Source: Kaistella treverensis
GTDB lineage: Bacteria; Bacteroidota; Bacteroidia; Flavobacteriales; Weeksellaceae
DNA length: 64,000 bases
Direction of reading: 5' to 3'
NCBI RefSeq assembly: GCF_900114045.1
Contig: NZ_FORQ01000001.1
Coordinates: 372,001-436,000 of the forward strand
Below the pieces are notes generated by a model that was not told the DNA's origin, made no database searches, and saw only the letters and a program-made list of their open reading frames with translations. Position numbers and translations under genes: made by a program. Of this stretch, positions 25,127-33,528 are shown one piece after another (position 1 is the stretch's first letter; each line of letters starts with the position of its first letter).

Positions 25127-25855
25127 ATGAAAATTATCGCTGTAATTCCGGCCCGCTACGAAGCTACGCGTTTTCCCGGAAAGTTAATGCAAAAATTGGG
25201 CGATAAAACGGTGATTTCTACAACTTACCAAAACGTAGTAGAAACGCAGCTTTTTGATGAAGTTTTCGTCGCAACAGATTCCGAAATAATTTTTGAAGAA
25301 ATTTTGTCCCTCGGTGGAAAAGCCGTGATGACCGGAACGCACGAAACGGGCAGTGACCGCATTGCCGAAGCGGTGGAAAAAATCGACTGCGATATTGTGG
25401 TAAATGTTCAGGGTGACGAGCCTTTCCTGAAAACCGAACCGCTGAAAAAATTGATTTCAGTTTTCAATTCTGATTTCAACAAGGAAATTTCGCTGGCTTC
25501 ATTAAAAATAAAATTAAACAGGAAAAGCGAAATCGAAAATGCCAATAATGTGAAAGTTATTACCGACGGCGACGGTTTCGCGCTGTATTTCAGTCGCTCG
25601 GTGATTCCATACACGCGCGGTAATATGGAGGATACAGAATATTTTAAACATATCGGCGTTTATGCTTTCAGAAAAGAAGCTTTGAAGCAGTTCACGCAAC
25701 TGCCGATGAAACCGCTGGAAATCGCGGAAAAAATAGAATGCCTGCGCTTTCTGGAATACGGCATGAAAATAAAAATGATCGAAACGGACTTTGTTGGCGT
25801 GGGAATAGACGTTCCTGCGGATTTGGAGGAAGCGCGCAGACTTTTGCGATTATAA
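25127..25855 (+). CDS. kdsB: 3-deoxy-manno-octulosonate cytidylyltransferase
   Basis: 242 residues, standard length. It activates Kdo as CMP-Kdo for lipid A core assembly in the cytoplasm. The N-terminus [18 protein letters not shown] is the KdsB nucleotide-binding signature (PARxxSTRxPxKxL type), and [19 protein letters not shown] and [12 protein letters not shown] follow in family order. [15 protein letters not shown] near the C-terminus is also diagnostic. It appears to be a single-gene unit after the aminotransferase terminator. Confidence 0.96.
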   Translation: MKIIAVIPARYEATRFPGKLMQKLGDKTVISTTYQNVVETQLFDEVFVATDSEIIFEEILSLGGKAVMTGTHETGSDRIAEAVEKIDCDIVVNVQGDEPFLKTEPLKKLISVFNSDFNKEISLASLKIKLNRKSEIENANNVKVITDGDGFALYFSRSVIPYTRGNMEDTEYFKHIGVYAFRKEALKQFTQLPMKPLEIAEKIECLRFLEYGMKIKMIETDFVGVGIDVPADLEEARRLLRL

Positions 25856-25966
25856 TTTCTTTCAATTAAAAAAGTATATATTTGGTCGCTTTTTCGGATT
25901 AAATTTTTTAGCCCTTAAAGCACGTAATTTTTTAAAAACGCAATTTTTATATTGCCAATGATTATA

Positions 25967-26629
25967 ATGAAAAAGATTTTTTTAGTTTTTCTACTCGCTT
26001 TCAGCACCATTATTTCAGCACAAACCGCAAAGGAAATTATCGATAAAAACATCGAAGTTTCGGGCGGACTTACCAATTGGAAACTTCTGAATTCCGTTTT
26101 GCTGCAGGGAAAAGTAACTTTGGGAATTAATGATGACTATCCGATAAAAATTTATCAGCAAAGACCAAATCTTACCAAAACCACCATTATGATTGGTAAA
26201 AAAGAATCTGCGGTGGAAGGTTATGACGGTACGAAAGGTTACGCGATGAACTACGCCACCAACAAAATCCAGGAATACCCGAATTATTCACCCGAAAGTT
26301 TCGACAATGATTTTATCGATTGGGAAAACAAAGGTTTTGAAGCTGAATTTGTAGGTAAAGAAAAAGTGGGTGATGTGGTTTGCCTGAAAGTTGAACTGAC
26401 AAAAAACGTCAATAAAACCCTGTATTTTTTCAATGCTAAAACGTACATGCTAATAAAGGAAGTGCAGAAAGATGAAACTTTAACGTATGATGACTACCGT
26501 GCGGTCGGAAATTTGATGATGCCTTTCCGGATAGAATCTACATCGCCGAAAAAGGACAGCGATTACGTGATGATTTTAAATAAAATAGAAACCAACAAAG
26601 TTTTCCCGGCGAATACTTTTAAATTTTAA
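25967..26629 (+). CDS. LolA/LolB-like outer-membrane lipoprotein-sorting protein
   Basis: 220 residues from MKKIFLVFLLAFSTIISAQ, a clear signal peptide; two in-frame codons upstream (TTG 25952, ATG 25958) are less likely starts. The mature part alternates strands typical of the LolA-like incomplete beta barrel (VGKEKVGDVVCLKVELTKN, TLYFFNAKTYMLIKEVQKD, YDDYRAVGNLMMPFRIES). Periplasmic. Bacteroidota carry several such proteins, often of unknown cargo. It is followed after 1 bp by the glutathione peroxidase gene, so the two are co-transcribed. Confidence 0.8.
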   Translation: MKKIFLVFLLAFSTIISAQTAKEIIDKNIEVSGGLTNWKLLNSVLLQGKVTLGINDDYPIKIYQQRPNLTKTTIMIGKKESAVEGYDGTKGYAMNYATNKIQEYPNYSPESFDNDFIDWENKGFEAEFVGKEKVGDVVCLKVELTKNVNKTLYFFNAKTYMLIKEVQKDETLTYDDYRAVGNLMMPFRIESTSPKKDSDYVMILNKIETNKVFPANTFKF

Positions 26630-26630
26630 T

Positions 26631-27209
26631 ATGATGAAAAAATTATTTATTTTGTTTTTAGCAGGCGGCGCGTTGCTCCAAAGCTGCAAAAACATTAACA
26701 AAAATACCGCAAACATGAGCACAAACGAAACAGCGAACAAATCTCTGTTCGATTACAAAGTAGAAAGTCTGGACGGTAAAGAGATAAATTTTGCCGATTT
26801 TAAGGGCAAAAAAGTGCTGATCGTAAACACCGCTTCGGAATGTGGTTTTACGCCTCAATATGCTGATCTTGAAAAACTTTCAAAAGATTATGCGGACAAA
26901 CTTGTAGTTGTAGGTTTTCCGGCAAATAATTTCGGTGGGCAGGAACCCGGAACAAATGAAGAAATCGGAGCTTTTTGCGAGAAAAATTTCGGCGTAACTT
27001 TCCCGATGGCTGCTAAAGTTTCGGTGAAGGGTGACGACATCGCACCGATATTTAAATATCTGACTGAAAAAGATTTGAACGGAGTAAAAAACACCGCTAT
27101 TCTTTGGAATTTTACCAAATTTCTGGTGGATGAAAACGGAAAGTTAATCGATTCATATATCAGCACCACAAAACCGGACAGCGACGCGATTACAAAATAT
27201 TTGAAGTAA
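26631..27209 (+). CDS. Lipoprotein glutathione peroxidase-like thiol peroxidase
   Basis: 192 residues. A lipoprotein signal (LFILFLAGGALLQSC, Cys19) precedes a complete GPx domain, so this copy is membrane-anchored outside the cytoplasm. The active Cys71 is in NTASECGFTPQY; Gln and Trp of the catalytic group are in FPANNFGGQEPG and TAILWNFTKFL. No selenocysteine codon. It should reduce peroxides with thiol donors such as thioredoxin-like proteins. It starts 1 bp after the LolA-like gene. The exported location is less common than the cytoplasmic form. Confidence 0.92.
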   Translation: MMKKLFILFLAGGALLQSCKNINKNTANMSTNETANKSLFDYKVESLDGKEINFADFKGKKVLIVNTASECGFTPQYADLEKLSKDYADKLVVVGFPANNFGGQEPGTNEEIGAFCEKNFGVTFPMAAKVSVKGDDIAPIFKYLTEKDLNGVKNTAILWNFTKFLVDENGKLIDSYISTTKPDSDAITKYLK

Positions 27210-27318
27210 AAATTGGTCTTTTTACTGTTTTTAAGGTTGGTTTACGGAATTTTTCCGTAAACTTTTTTTTGGAAAAAAACAGTTGTTTAGCGCGGAAAAT
27301 ATGGTTGAATGCTTTGTG

Positions 27319-27655
27319 GCGCGAGCGAAGCGAGCGTCAATTTCCACAAAGTTCTAGAGAAATAATTCGTCGCGAACCTTGTCAATGTTTTTTTAAAAAA
27401 AAAATATGCCGCTAAAAAGGCAAATTTTTAGAAAACAGAAACGGCGCGAGCGAAGCGAGCGCCATATTTTCAATGCTTTTGTGGTTTACTAAATTTTATC
27501 TGCATTTTAGGCAAATTTTTCGAATTTGTAAAAGTCTGATGTTGAGCAAGAAGCGACTGCCAATACTTTCAACGTTTTTGTGGTTTATTAAATTTTAGTT
27601 GCTTTTCATGCAAATTTTTTGGTTTTGAAAATTTTAGCGCGAGCGAAGCGAGCGT
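27319..27655. repeat. Three dispersed copies of GCGCGAGCGAAGCGAGCG
   Basis: The 18-mer occurs at about 27320-27336, 27444-27461 and 27637-27654, each time in AT-rich surroundings; two copies continue as TCAATnTCCAC. The core GAGCGAAGCGAG is a mirror repeat, reading the same in both directions on one strand. Confidence 0.75.
27469..27632. repeat. Pair of diverged direct repeats, about 63 bp each
   Basis: 27469-27531 and 27567-27632 share TTCAAnGnTTTTGTGG, TTTAnTAAATTTTA, TGCnTTTnAnGCAAATTTTT in the same order. The second half is the same unit as 15856-15890, showing that it is dispersed in the genome. Confidence 0.7.
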
Positions 27656-27676
27656 CAATATCCACCGAATTGTCAC

Positions 27677-27742
27677 TAGCCCGGATTGAAGCGGCATCCT
27701 TTTGCGAAGCGCAGCGCAGAAAAAGATACAGCGAAAAGCCGG
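27677..27742. repeat. REP-like hairpin element, copy B
   Basis: TAGCCCGGATTGAAGCGG, CATCCTTTTGCG, a short GCGAAGC/GCGC hairpin centre, AGAAAAAGATACAGCG and AAAGCCGG follow in order. The outer CCCGG and CCGG boxes and the inner T/A runs match the order in the elements at 15235-15331 and 43973-44046. Confidence 0.6.
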
Positions 27743-27827
27743 AAAAAACTTCTAAATAAAATACAAAAAAGTGCACGTTGTACGGCAAATAAAAAGGATC
27801 AATAATATTAATCCTATTTTATTTTAA

Positions 27828-29282
27828 CTACCGATAACGCTGGTGTTCTTTGTTTTTCGAAAATTTTGCAATAATCGGTTTGAAAAGCGCTTTATATTTT
27901 TCAATATCGAAAAGTTGAGAATCTGTCAATGCTTTATAAGTGAGCCAAATTCCGAACGGAAAAAGCACCATATTCGGGAGCCACGCCGCTAAGTACGGAT
28001 CCATCTCGCCCGCCCACGCGAAGTTTTCTGCCGATAAATTCAGTAAATAAAACAGGATAAATACCACAATCGCAATAACTACCGGAAGTCCCAGACCGCC
28101 TTTCCGGATAATTGAACCTAAACTGCTGCCGATTAAAAAGAAAATAATACACGTCACGGAATATGAAACAATCCTTTGCTGATGCATAATTACGCGCGAA
28201 AAATAGCCGTGCATATCTTTAATCTGCGAATCTTTACCTAAGGTCGTAAGCTTTACATTTTCAATTTTATTGTACGCTGAAAACAGCATTTCGTTTTTTT
28301 CTTTTTGCTTCAAAGAATCAACGTTCGGTGGCGCGGTAATTTTCGTCTGTGCTTTTGTATTATCAATGTACGTCACATAGCTGTTCGCCTGACTCACCAA
28401 TTCGTAAGTCATGTTGTTCAGGATATTTTCGTTGCTTTTTTTGGTTTCTTTGATGGTGCTGTTCAACTCCAAGATATTCTGGAAAGAGTAGTCATCAGTG
28501 ATTTTTTCAGCTTCAATGGCTTTATTAATGATCTCCGAAATGTTAAAATGCGACACCAGTGTATCGAATTTTATCGCCTGGTCGGGCTGTTTTAAACGTT
28601 GATTATAGTCGGCGCCGCTTAGTTGATCTTCATAAACATGACCGTTAAACAGAACCAACTTCAGAAAATTTGGGTTTGCGGCCGGAACAAATTTTCCTTT
28701 TTCAGCTACGATAGATTGCTGGTCTTCAAAGGAGTTTGCCATTCTGTGAATGAAAACGCCGGTTAAATTTTCGCCGCTATCGCCGGATATTTTGTCAAAT
28801 TTTACACTGTAACCCGGAATTTGCTGAATAAACTGTCCGGGTGTGAAATTTAGGGCAGGTTTTGAAGCCGCGATATTATAGAGCATATTTTTGGCTTTCC
28901 GCTGGAAATCGGGGACGACATTATTGGAAAAAACGAATAAAAGAAGGGAAAAAAATAGCGTGGTAAAAAACAGCGGCAACATAATTCGCGTCAGCGAAAT
29001 TCCTGCGGCTTTCATCGCCGCAAGCTCGTAACGCTCACCGAAATCACCGAAAGTCATAATAGATGAGAGCAAAATGGTAAGCGGCAAAACCAATTGCACC
29101 ACAATAGCAGAAAGGTAGGAGAGGAGTTTCAGGATTTCCCAGTAACTCAAACCTTTTCCGGTGAATTGCGCCAGGCGGATCCAGATAATATTAACCACGA
29201 AAATGAAAAACAGCACGCTGAAAATGAAAACGAACGGGCCGAAAAAAGTTTTGATGACGTAGCCGTCAAGTTTTTTTATCAT
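27828..29282 (-). CDS. LptF/LptG-family permease
   Basis: 484 residues with the LptF/G plan: three membrane segments near the N-terminus (about 12-35, 50-80 and 95-120), a large periplasmic domain (about 125-375) and three C-terminal segments (about 380-470). The N-terminal KKLDGYVIKTFFGPF and the GERYELAAMKAAGISL coupling helix are typical. It forms the transmembrane part of the ABC complex that moves LPS to the outer membrane. Its ATG is only 4 bp from a TAAATTTG box, suggesting a leaderless message. The order ftsK, lolA, this gene is conserved in Flavobacteriia. Confidence 0.92.
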   Translation of the reverse strand: MIKKLDGYVIKTFFGPFVFIFSVLFFIFVVNIIWIRLAQFTGKGLSYWEILKLLSYLSAIVVQLVLPLTILLSSIMTFGDFGERYELAAMKAAGISLTRIMLPLFFTTLFFSLLLFVFSNNVVPDFQRKAKNMLYNIAASKPALNFTPGQFIQQIPGYSVKFDKISGDSGENLTGVFIHRMANSFEDQQSIVAEKGKFVPAANPNFLKLVLFNGHVYEDQLSGADYNQRLKQPDQAIKFDTLVSHFNISEIINKAIEAEKITDDYSFQNILELNSTIKETKKSNENILNNMTYELVSQANSYVTYIDNTKAQTKITAPPNVDSLKQKEKNEMLFSAYNKIENVKLTTLGKDSQIKDMHGYFSRVIMHQQRIVSYSVTCIIFFLIGSSLGSIIRKGGLGLPVVIAIVVFILFYLLNLSAENFAWAGEMDPYLAAWLPNMVLFPFGIWLTYKALTDSQLFDIEKYKALFKPIIAKFSKNKEHQRYR

Positions 29283-29286
29283 GCGT

Positions 29287-29294
29287 CAAATTTA
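29287..29294 (-). promoter_or_regulatory. -7 promoter box immediately before the lptF-type start codon
   Basis: TAAATTTG on the minus strand ends 4 bp before the ATG. With the usual Bacteroidota spacing, transcription would begin at or next to the start codon. No clear -33 box is seen. Confidence 0.4.
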
Positions 29295-29301
29295 CCAAAA
29301 A

Positions 29302-29330
29302 AAGTCACAAAGTATTTGGCTTTGTGACTT
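29302..29330 (-). terminator. Intrinsic terminator of the lolA-like gene
   Basis: Perfect 11-bp stem AAGTCACAAAG / CTTTGTGACTT with a 7-nt loop; on the minus strand a T7 run follows. It lies between the lolA-like gene and the lptF-type gene, separating their transcripts. Confidence 0.9.
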
Positions 29331-29353
29331 ATTAATATGATTGTAGCTGGTTT

Positions 29354-30001
29354 TTACAGCTCAGTAATTAAATAATTCTTGTAATTATCTTTATTAAAGC
29401 TAAACATGCTGCTGCTTAGGTTTTGGTTTTCGCGATAATCCTGAATGGCGATTACCGAAACATTGTTATCTGAGGTAAATTGCTCGATTTTTACGAGTTG
29501 TTTTTTCGGACCGTTGACGAAAATTCTGACTTCTTTAATGCCGTTGGTTTTTGTGGGCGTCAACTTAATGTAATCAGCATTTACGCCATTTACATTCAGT
29601 TTTCCAATATATTTTACGTTGTATCCTTTTTTATATTCTTCAATGTAATTCAAAGGGGAAAACATTTGTTCGCTGCCGGTTGGCTTTGCTACGGTAACTT
29701 CCTGATCTTCTGCGGAAATATTATAGATTTTATTTCCGTCAAAAATCTGCTCCGTACCCATAATTTTCAGTTTGTACTGATCATCTGCAGAGTAAAAAAT
29801 TCCGGGTTCTGTTTTGGTAACTTTCTGTCCTGTTCCAGTTCCGTAAACAAATTTGAAGTAGACGTTTTTTTTGCTTTTATAATTGTTCGCAACAGCATCT
29901 AAAATGCTTTTTGCTTTGGCATCTATTTTCTGTGCTGAAAAACTTGCTGTGGTTGCGACAACTAAAATTCCTAATGATATTTTTCTAAAAAGTGTTTGCA
30001 T
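29354..30001 (-). CDS. LolA-like outer-membrane lipoprotein carrier
   Basis: 215 residues with a signal peptide (MQTLFRKISLGILVVATTASFSAQ). The body fits LolA: AKSILDAVANNYKSKKNVYFKF, YSADDQYKLKIMGTEQIFDGNKIYNIS, and VRIFVNGPKKQLVKIEQF. LolA ferries lipoproteins through the periplasm. Its position between ftsK and the lptF-type gene is the usual one in Flavobacteriia, which supports the call over other LolA-fold proteins such as the one at 25967. A strong terminator closes the gene. Confidence 0.9.
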   Translation of the reverse strand: MQTLFRKISLGILVVATTASFSAQKIDAKAKSILDAVANNYKSKKNVYFKFVYGTGTGQKVTKTEPGIFYSADDQYKLKIMGTEQIFDGNKIYNISAEDQEVTVAKPTGSEQMFSPLNYIEEYKKGYNVKYIGKLNVNGVNADYIKLTPTKTNGIKEVRIFVNGPKKQLVKIEQFTSDNNVSVIAIQDYRENQNLSSSMFSFNKDNYKNYLITEL

Positions 30002-30067
30002 TATTTGTGATTTGCGTTTTTGATTAAAATTTTAAAGCGAAGTTAAACTTATGTTTAAAATCAAGCT

Positions 30068-32536
30068 TTATTTGCGCAAACCTTCCAAAAACTGTTCCAA
30101 AGAATTGAGGTCTGAAATCAGCACTTCACGCGCCTTTGCGCCGTTAAAACCTCCTACAACGCCGCTGGCTTCAAGCTGGTCCATAATTCGTCCGGCACGG
30201 TTATAACCCAATTTCAGCTGGCGCTGTAACATTGAAGTTGAACCTTGCTGCGTGGAAACTATGATTCTGGCAGCATCTTCGAAAAGTACATCTTTTTCAT
30301 TTGGGTCAAAAGCTGCAACTGTGGAAGTACTTTCCTCGCTTGAATATTCCGGAAGCATAAAAGCACTGGCGTAGCCTTTTTGTTCCCCGATAAATTCAGC
30401 AATTTTTTCAACTTCAGGAGTATCAACGAATGCACATTGCAAACGCATGATCTCATTGCCGTTAAAATAAAGCATATCACCTTTACCGATAAGTTGGTCC
30501 GCGCCCGGTGAATCCAGAATCGTACGGGAATCTACACTTGAAATTACACGGAAAGCCGCTCGGGCAGGGAAGTTGGCTTTAATCATACCGGTAATTACGT
30601 TTACCGAGGGTCTTTGCGTCGCCACAATCAGGTGAATTCCCACGGCGCGCGCCAGCTGTGCTAAACGGGCAATTGGCAATTCAACTTCTTTTCCCGCAGT
30701 CATAATTAAATCTGCGAATTCGTCCACCACCAAAACGATGTAAGGCAAATAGCGGTGACCGTTTTCCGGGTTCAGTTTGCGTTCGGAAAATTTCTTGTTG
30801 TATTCCTTGAGATTTTTACAAAATGCATTTTTCAGCAAGTCGTAGCGCTGATCCATTTCGATACAAAGGGAATTCAGCGTGTTAATTACTTTGTGCGTAT
30901 CGGTGATAATTGCGTCTTCGCCATCCGGAAGTTTTGCTAAATAATGTCGTTCAATTTTTGAGTAAAGTGAAAGTTCCACTTTTTTAGGATCAACCATTAC
31001 GAATTTCAGTTCGCTTGGATGCTTTTTATAAAGCAATGAAGTTAAAATCGCATTAATACCAACCGATTTTCCCTGTCCGGTTGCTCCAGCCATCAAAAGG
31101 TGAGGCATTTTAGCTAAATCTGCGATGAAAATTTCGTTCGAAATGGTTTTACCAAAAACTACCGGCAAATCCATGTCTGTATTTTGAAATTTCTGCGACG
31201 CAATAACGCTGCGCATCGAAACCATTGAAGGATTTTTACGCGGGACTTCAATACCGATTGTTCCTTTTCCGGGCATCGGCGCGATAATCCGGATTCCCAA
31301 CGCAGAAAGATTCAGCGCGATGTCATCCTGTAGTTTTTTAATTGAAGCTACTCGAATTCCGGCTTCGGGAACGATTTCATACAACGTAACAGTCGGTCCG
31401 ATTGTCGCTTTAATTTCCGCAATCCCAACATTAAAATTTTTAAGAAGTCCAACGATCTTATTTTTATTTTCCTCTAATTCGTCCTTATTTATAGAGATTT
31501 CCTCGTTTCCGTAATCACGAAGCAGATCGATGGTCGGCATCTGGAATTTTGCCAAATCAAGTTTATGGTCGTAGTAACCGTGCTTATCTACCAATTCCTG
31601 TGATTTTAAATCAGATTCGTCCAACACATCTACTGGTTTCGCAACTTCAACTTTAAAATTTATTTCTTCCTCTACAGGCATATTTTCCAAAATTGGCGGT
31701 GTACTAGCCAAATTTAAATTGATTGAATTTGCAGCAGTTTCACCATCATATGAAGTTTGGTTCGGTGTTTTTATGGTTTCAAATTCCGGCTCCGGCGCAC
31801 TATTTTTTACCGGCGCTGAAAGATTTTCTTTCTGGATTCCGGCACTTTCGGTTACGGTAATTAAAGGAGATTCAACCTCCGAAAAATGTTCAAGTTCTTC
31901 ATCCGCTTCAAAACTTTCAGCAGATTTCGGCAGCATTCCTTTCACGCGGCCGACGGTGTTGTCGTTCAAATCCGTCAGTTTTGATTTGATATTATTCGGA
32001 TTTAAATTAAATTCTAAAATAAAATACAGCGCAATACTTACCAGAATTACAAGCCACAAACCGGCAGTTCCAATTACAGAATTCAGGAAATCCATGATTT
32101 GAAAACCGTAAACACCGCTTAAAACGCCTTCGCCTTGGGTGATCGCGCCGAAAAAAATCGGCAACCAACAAATGAAAAACAGCGAATGTCCAATTGTTTT
32201 CCAGGGTTTGAAATAATTTTTTTTAAGAATAATTAAACCACATACAAAAAACAGAAATGCTACTAAAAAAGCCGCAACACCAATACTTTCGAAAATAAAA
32301 ATATTTCCCAGCCAATCGCCGATTTTACCGAAGAAATTCGATGATTTTATGGTTTTGTCCAGCATGGTTCCGGCCTGGCTTTGGTCGGCCTTCCAGTTCA
32401 TGAGGTATGAAACGAAAGAAAGTGCCGCCACCACGGAGATGAGCAGAAATAAAATACCGAAAAATATACGAGGTTTAGAAAGGATTTTGTTTTGGTCCAT
32501 CGCGGCGGATGGCGTTTTTTTAGCGCTTTTTTCCAT
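30068..32536 (-). CDS. ftsK: DNA translocase FtsK/SpoIIIE
   Basis: 822 residues from MEKSAKKTPSAAMD; the 12-codon upstream extension lies over the -7 box TAAATTTG and is rejected. Four N-terminal membrane segments (up to about 190), an acidic linker (about 200-330), and the motor: the alpha domain with KATIGPTVTLYEIVPEAGIRV, the beta domain with Walker A GATGQGKS and Walker B IVLVVDEFADLI, and a gamma winged helix (SMLQRQLKLGYNRAGRIMDQLE) that reads KOPS-type sequences. It pumps chromosome DNA at the division septum. The linker is short compared with the E. coli protein, as is normal outside enterobacteria. Confidence 0.96.
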   Translation of the reverse strand: MEKSAKKTPSAAMDQNKILSKPRIFFGILFLLISVVAALSFVSYLMNWKADQSQAGTMLDKTIKSSNFFGKIGDWLGNIFIFESIGVAAFLVAFLFFVCGLIILKKNYFKPWKTIGHSLFFICWLPIFFGAITQGEGVLSGVYGFQIMDFLNSVIGTAGLWLVILVSIALYFILEFNLNPNNIKSKLTDLNDNTVGRVKGMLPKSAESFEADEELEHFSEVESPLITVTESAGIQKENLSAPVKNSAPEPEFETIKTPNQTSYDGETAANSINLNLASTPPILENMPVEEEINFKVEVAKPVDVLDESDLKSQELVDKHGYYDHKLDLAKFQMPTIDLLRDYGNEEISINKDELEENKNKIVGLLKNFNVGIAEIKATIGPTVTLYEIVPEAGIRVASIKKLQDDIALNLSALGIRIIAPMPGKGTIGIEVPRKNPSMVSMRSVIASQKFQNTDMDLPVVFGKTISNEIFIADLAKMPHLLMAGATGQGKSVGINAILTSLLYKKHPSELKFVMVDPKKVELSLYSKIERHYLAKLPDGEDAIITDTHKVINTLNSLCIEMDQRYDLLKNAFCKNLKEYNKKFSERKLNPENGHRYLPYIVLVVDEFADLIMTAGKEVELPIARLAQLARAVGIHLIVATQRPSVNVITGMIKANFPARAAFRVISSVDSRTILDSPGADQLIGKGDMLYFNGNEIMRLQCAFVDTPEVEKIAEFIGEQKGYASAFMLPEYSSEESTSTVAAFDPNEKDVLFEDAARIIVSTQQGSTSMLQRQLKLGYNRAGRIMDQLEASGVVGGFNGAKAREVLISDLNSLEQFLEGLRK

Positions 32537-32809
32537 AATATCAATGTCGACAAATTTAATAATATATTTCAATTAATTTCGGCTGTGACCTATAATATTT
32601 CGATAATTCAGGAATATTTTGGTTTAAAAATGATGTTTAGAAATTTCAGTTTTTTGCCGCTTTTAAGGGCAAATTTTTCATTTTAAACTTTTGACTGTTT
32701 CTAGGTTAAAATTAAATTTTGAAATTTTATAAAATTAAATTTTCGGCAAGGCTTAATAATTGCACTTCAATTGCGTATTCAGTATTTCATTAATTACAAA
32801 ACCGAAGTC
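32537..32809. other. Intergenic region with one palindromic repeat
   Basis: 273 bp between divergent genes. TTGCCGC TTTTAA GGGCAAATTTTT at 32654-32678 is a copy of the short palindrome family. The rest is AT-rich, with an ftsK -7 box near 32551-32558; I see no other feature. Confidence 0.55.
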
Positions 32810-33043
32810 ATGGAAAATAATAAAAACCTTCCGGAAGACACCGAAAAATCTATAGAAAGCGGATTACCAATAAATGAGCGAAGATTGCTTACCGAGGAAG
32901 AACGAAAATTAAAAAGCATAGTTGATAACCGAAATCGCAAAGTTGCGGAAAACGCCGTTCCGCCGGATTCCTGGGAAAACCAGCAAAAAGCATACAATGA
33001 CGCCTGGGAAAATAATAAAAACCGAGAACTGGACGATGATTAA
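32810..33043 (+). CDS. Small charged hypothetical protein, 77 aa
   Basis: I start at the ATG at 32810 (MENNKNLPEDTEK) because the upstream extension (MRIQYFINYKTEV) is of different character. The protein is hydrophilic, rich in Glu, Asn and Lys, with no membrane segment; it is probably disordered or helical (LTEEERKLKSIVDNRNRKV). No family recognised. A second small acidic gene follows after 72 bp. Confidence 0.65.
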   Translation: MENNKNLPEDTEKSIESGLPINERRLLTEEERKLKSIVDNRNRKVAENAVPPDSWENQQKAYNDAWENNKNRELDDD

Positions 33044-33115
33044 TTAAGAGCTATTATATAAAAGGAGTGATTTTTAAAAAAAAGCATCAAACATCAACCA
33101 AAAAATTATAAAATT

Positions 33116-33409
33116 ATGGGACTTTCAGACAATATCGAAGAACAAAATGAAAAGTTAAAACAAATGAATTACAGTCCGGAAAAGGATATTTTTAATCAGG
33201 AAGAACATGTTCCGCTTGATGGCGACGGAAATCCAATGCTTAACGAACAACCGGATGTAGAGCGCCTAGGCGACGATTTGGACGTACCGGGAAGCGCAGC
33301 AGACGACGCAATGGAACAAATCGGTTCGGAGGACGAAGAAAACAATTTTTACAGCCTCAGCGATAATGAAGACAATCACGAAGAAACCAACGAAGACCTT
33401 TTAGGCTAA
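33116..33409 (+). CDS. Small, strongly acidic hypothetical protein, 97 aa
   Basis: 97 residues with a very high share of Asp, Glu and Asn and almost no hydrophobic core; expected to be intrinsically disordered. HVPLDGDGNPMLNEQPDVERLGDDLDVPG is the most ordered-looking stretch. No signal peptide. A perfect terminator follows directly, so it is a genuine transcription unit end. I do not recognise the family; a stress- or nucleoid-related role would be a guess. Confidence 0.7.
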   Translation: MGLSDNIEEQNEKLKQMNYSPEKDIFNQEEHVPLDGDGNPMLNEQPDVERLGDDLDVPGSAADDAMEQIGSEDEENNFYSLSDNEDNHEETNEDLLG

Positions 33410-33413
33410 AATT

Positions 33414-33441
33414 AAAAACCTTGCTGCAAAGCAAGGTTTTT
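33414..33441 (+). terminator. Intrinsic terminator after the acidic protein gene
   Basis: Perfect 11-bp stem AAAAACCTTGC / GCAAGGTTTTT with loop TGCAAA and a T6 end. Confidence 0.92.
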
Positions 33442-33528
33442 TAATGCAAAGATGGAAATTTGCTTTGTATTTCTTAATTTGAATATCTTTAAAAACAGAA
33501 AAAACCATAAATTTCGAAAAACAAAACC

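Larger units (their letters stand above)
27210..27827. other. 618-bp gene-free block of repeats
   Basis: No credible gene on either strand. The block contains three copies of GCGAGCGAAGCGAGCG, a GCCGCTAAAAAGGCAAATTTTT palindrome-type unit (27408-27428), two diverged 63-bp direct repeats (27469-27531 and 27567-27632) and a REP-like hairpin (27677-27742). The upstream end holds TTACGGAATTTTTCCGTAA, a perfect dyad about 30 bp past the peroxidase gene that may act as its terminator. Confidence 0.7.

Noticed and set aside
27606-27788. 60-codon ORF in the repeat island
   Set aside because: It covers the REP-like hairpin and one 18-mer repeat; its composition follows the repeats.
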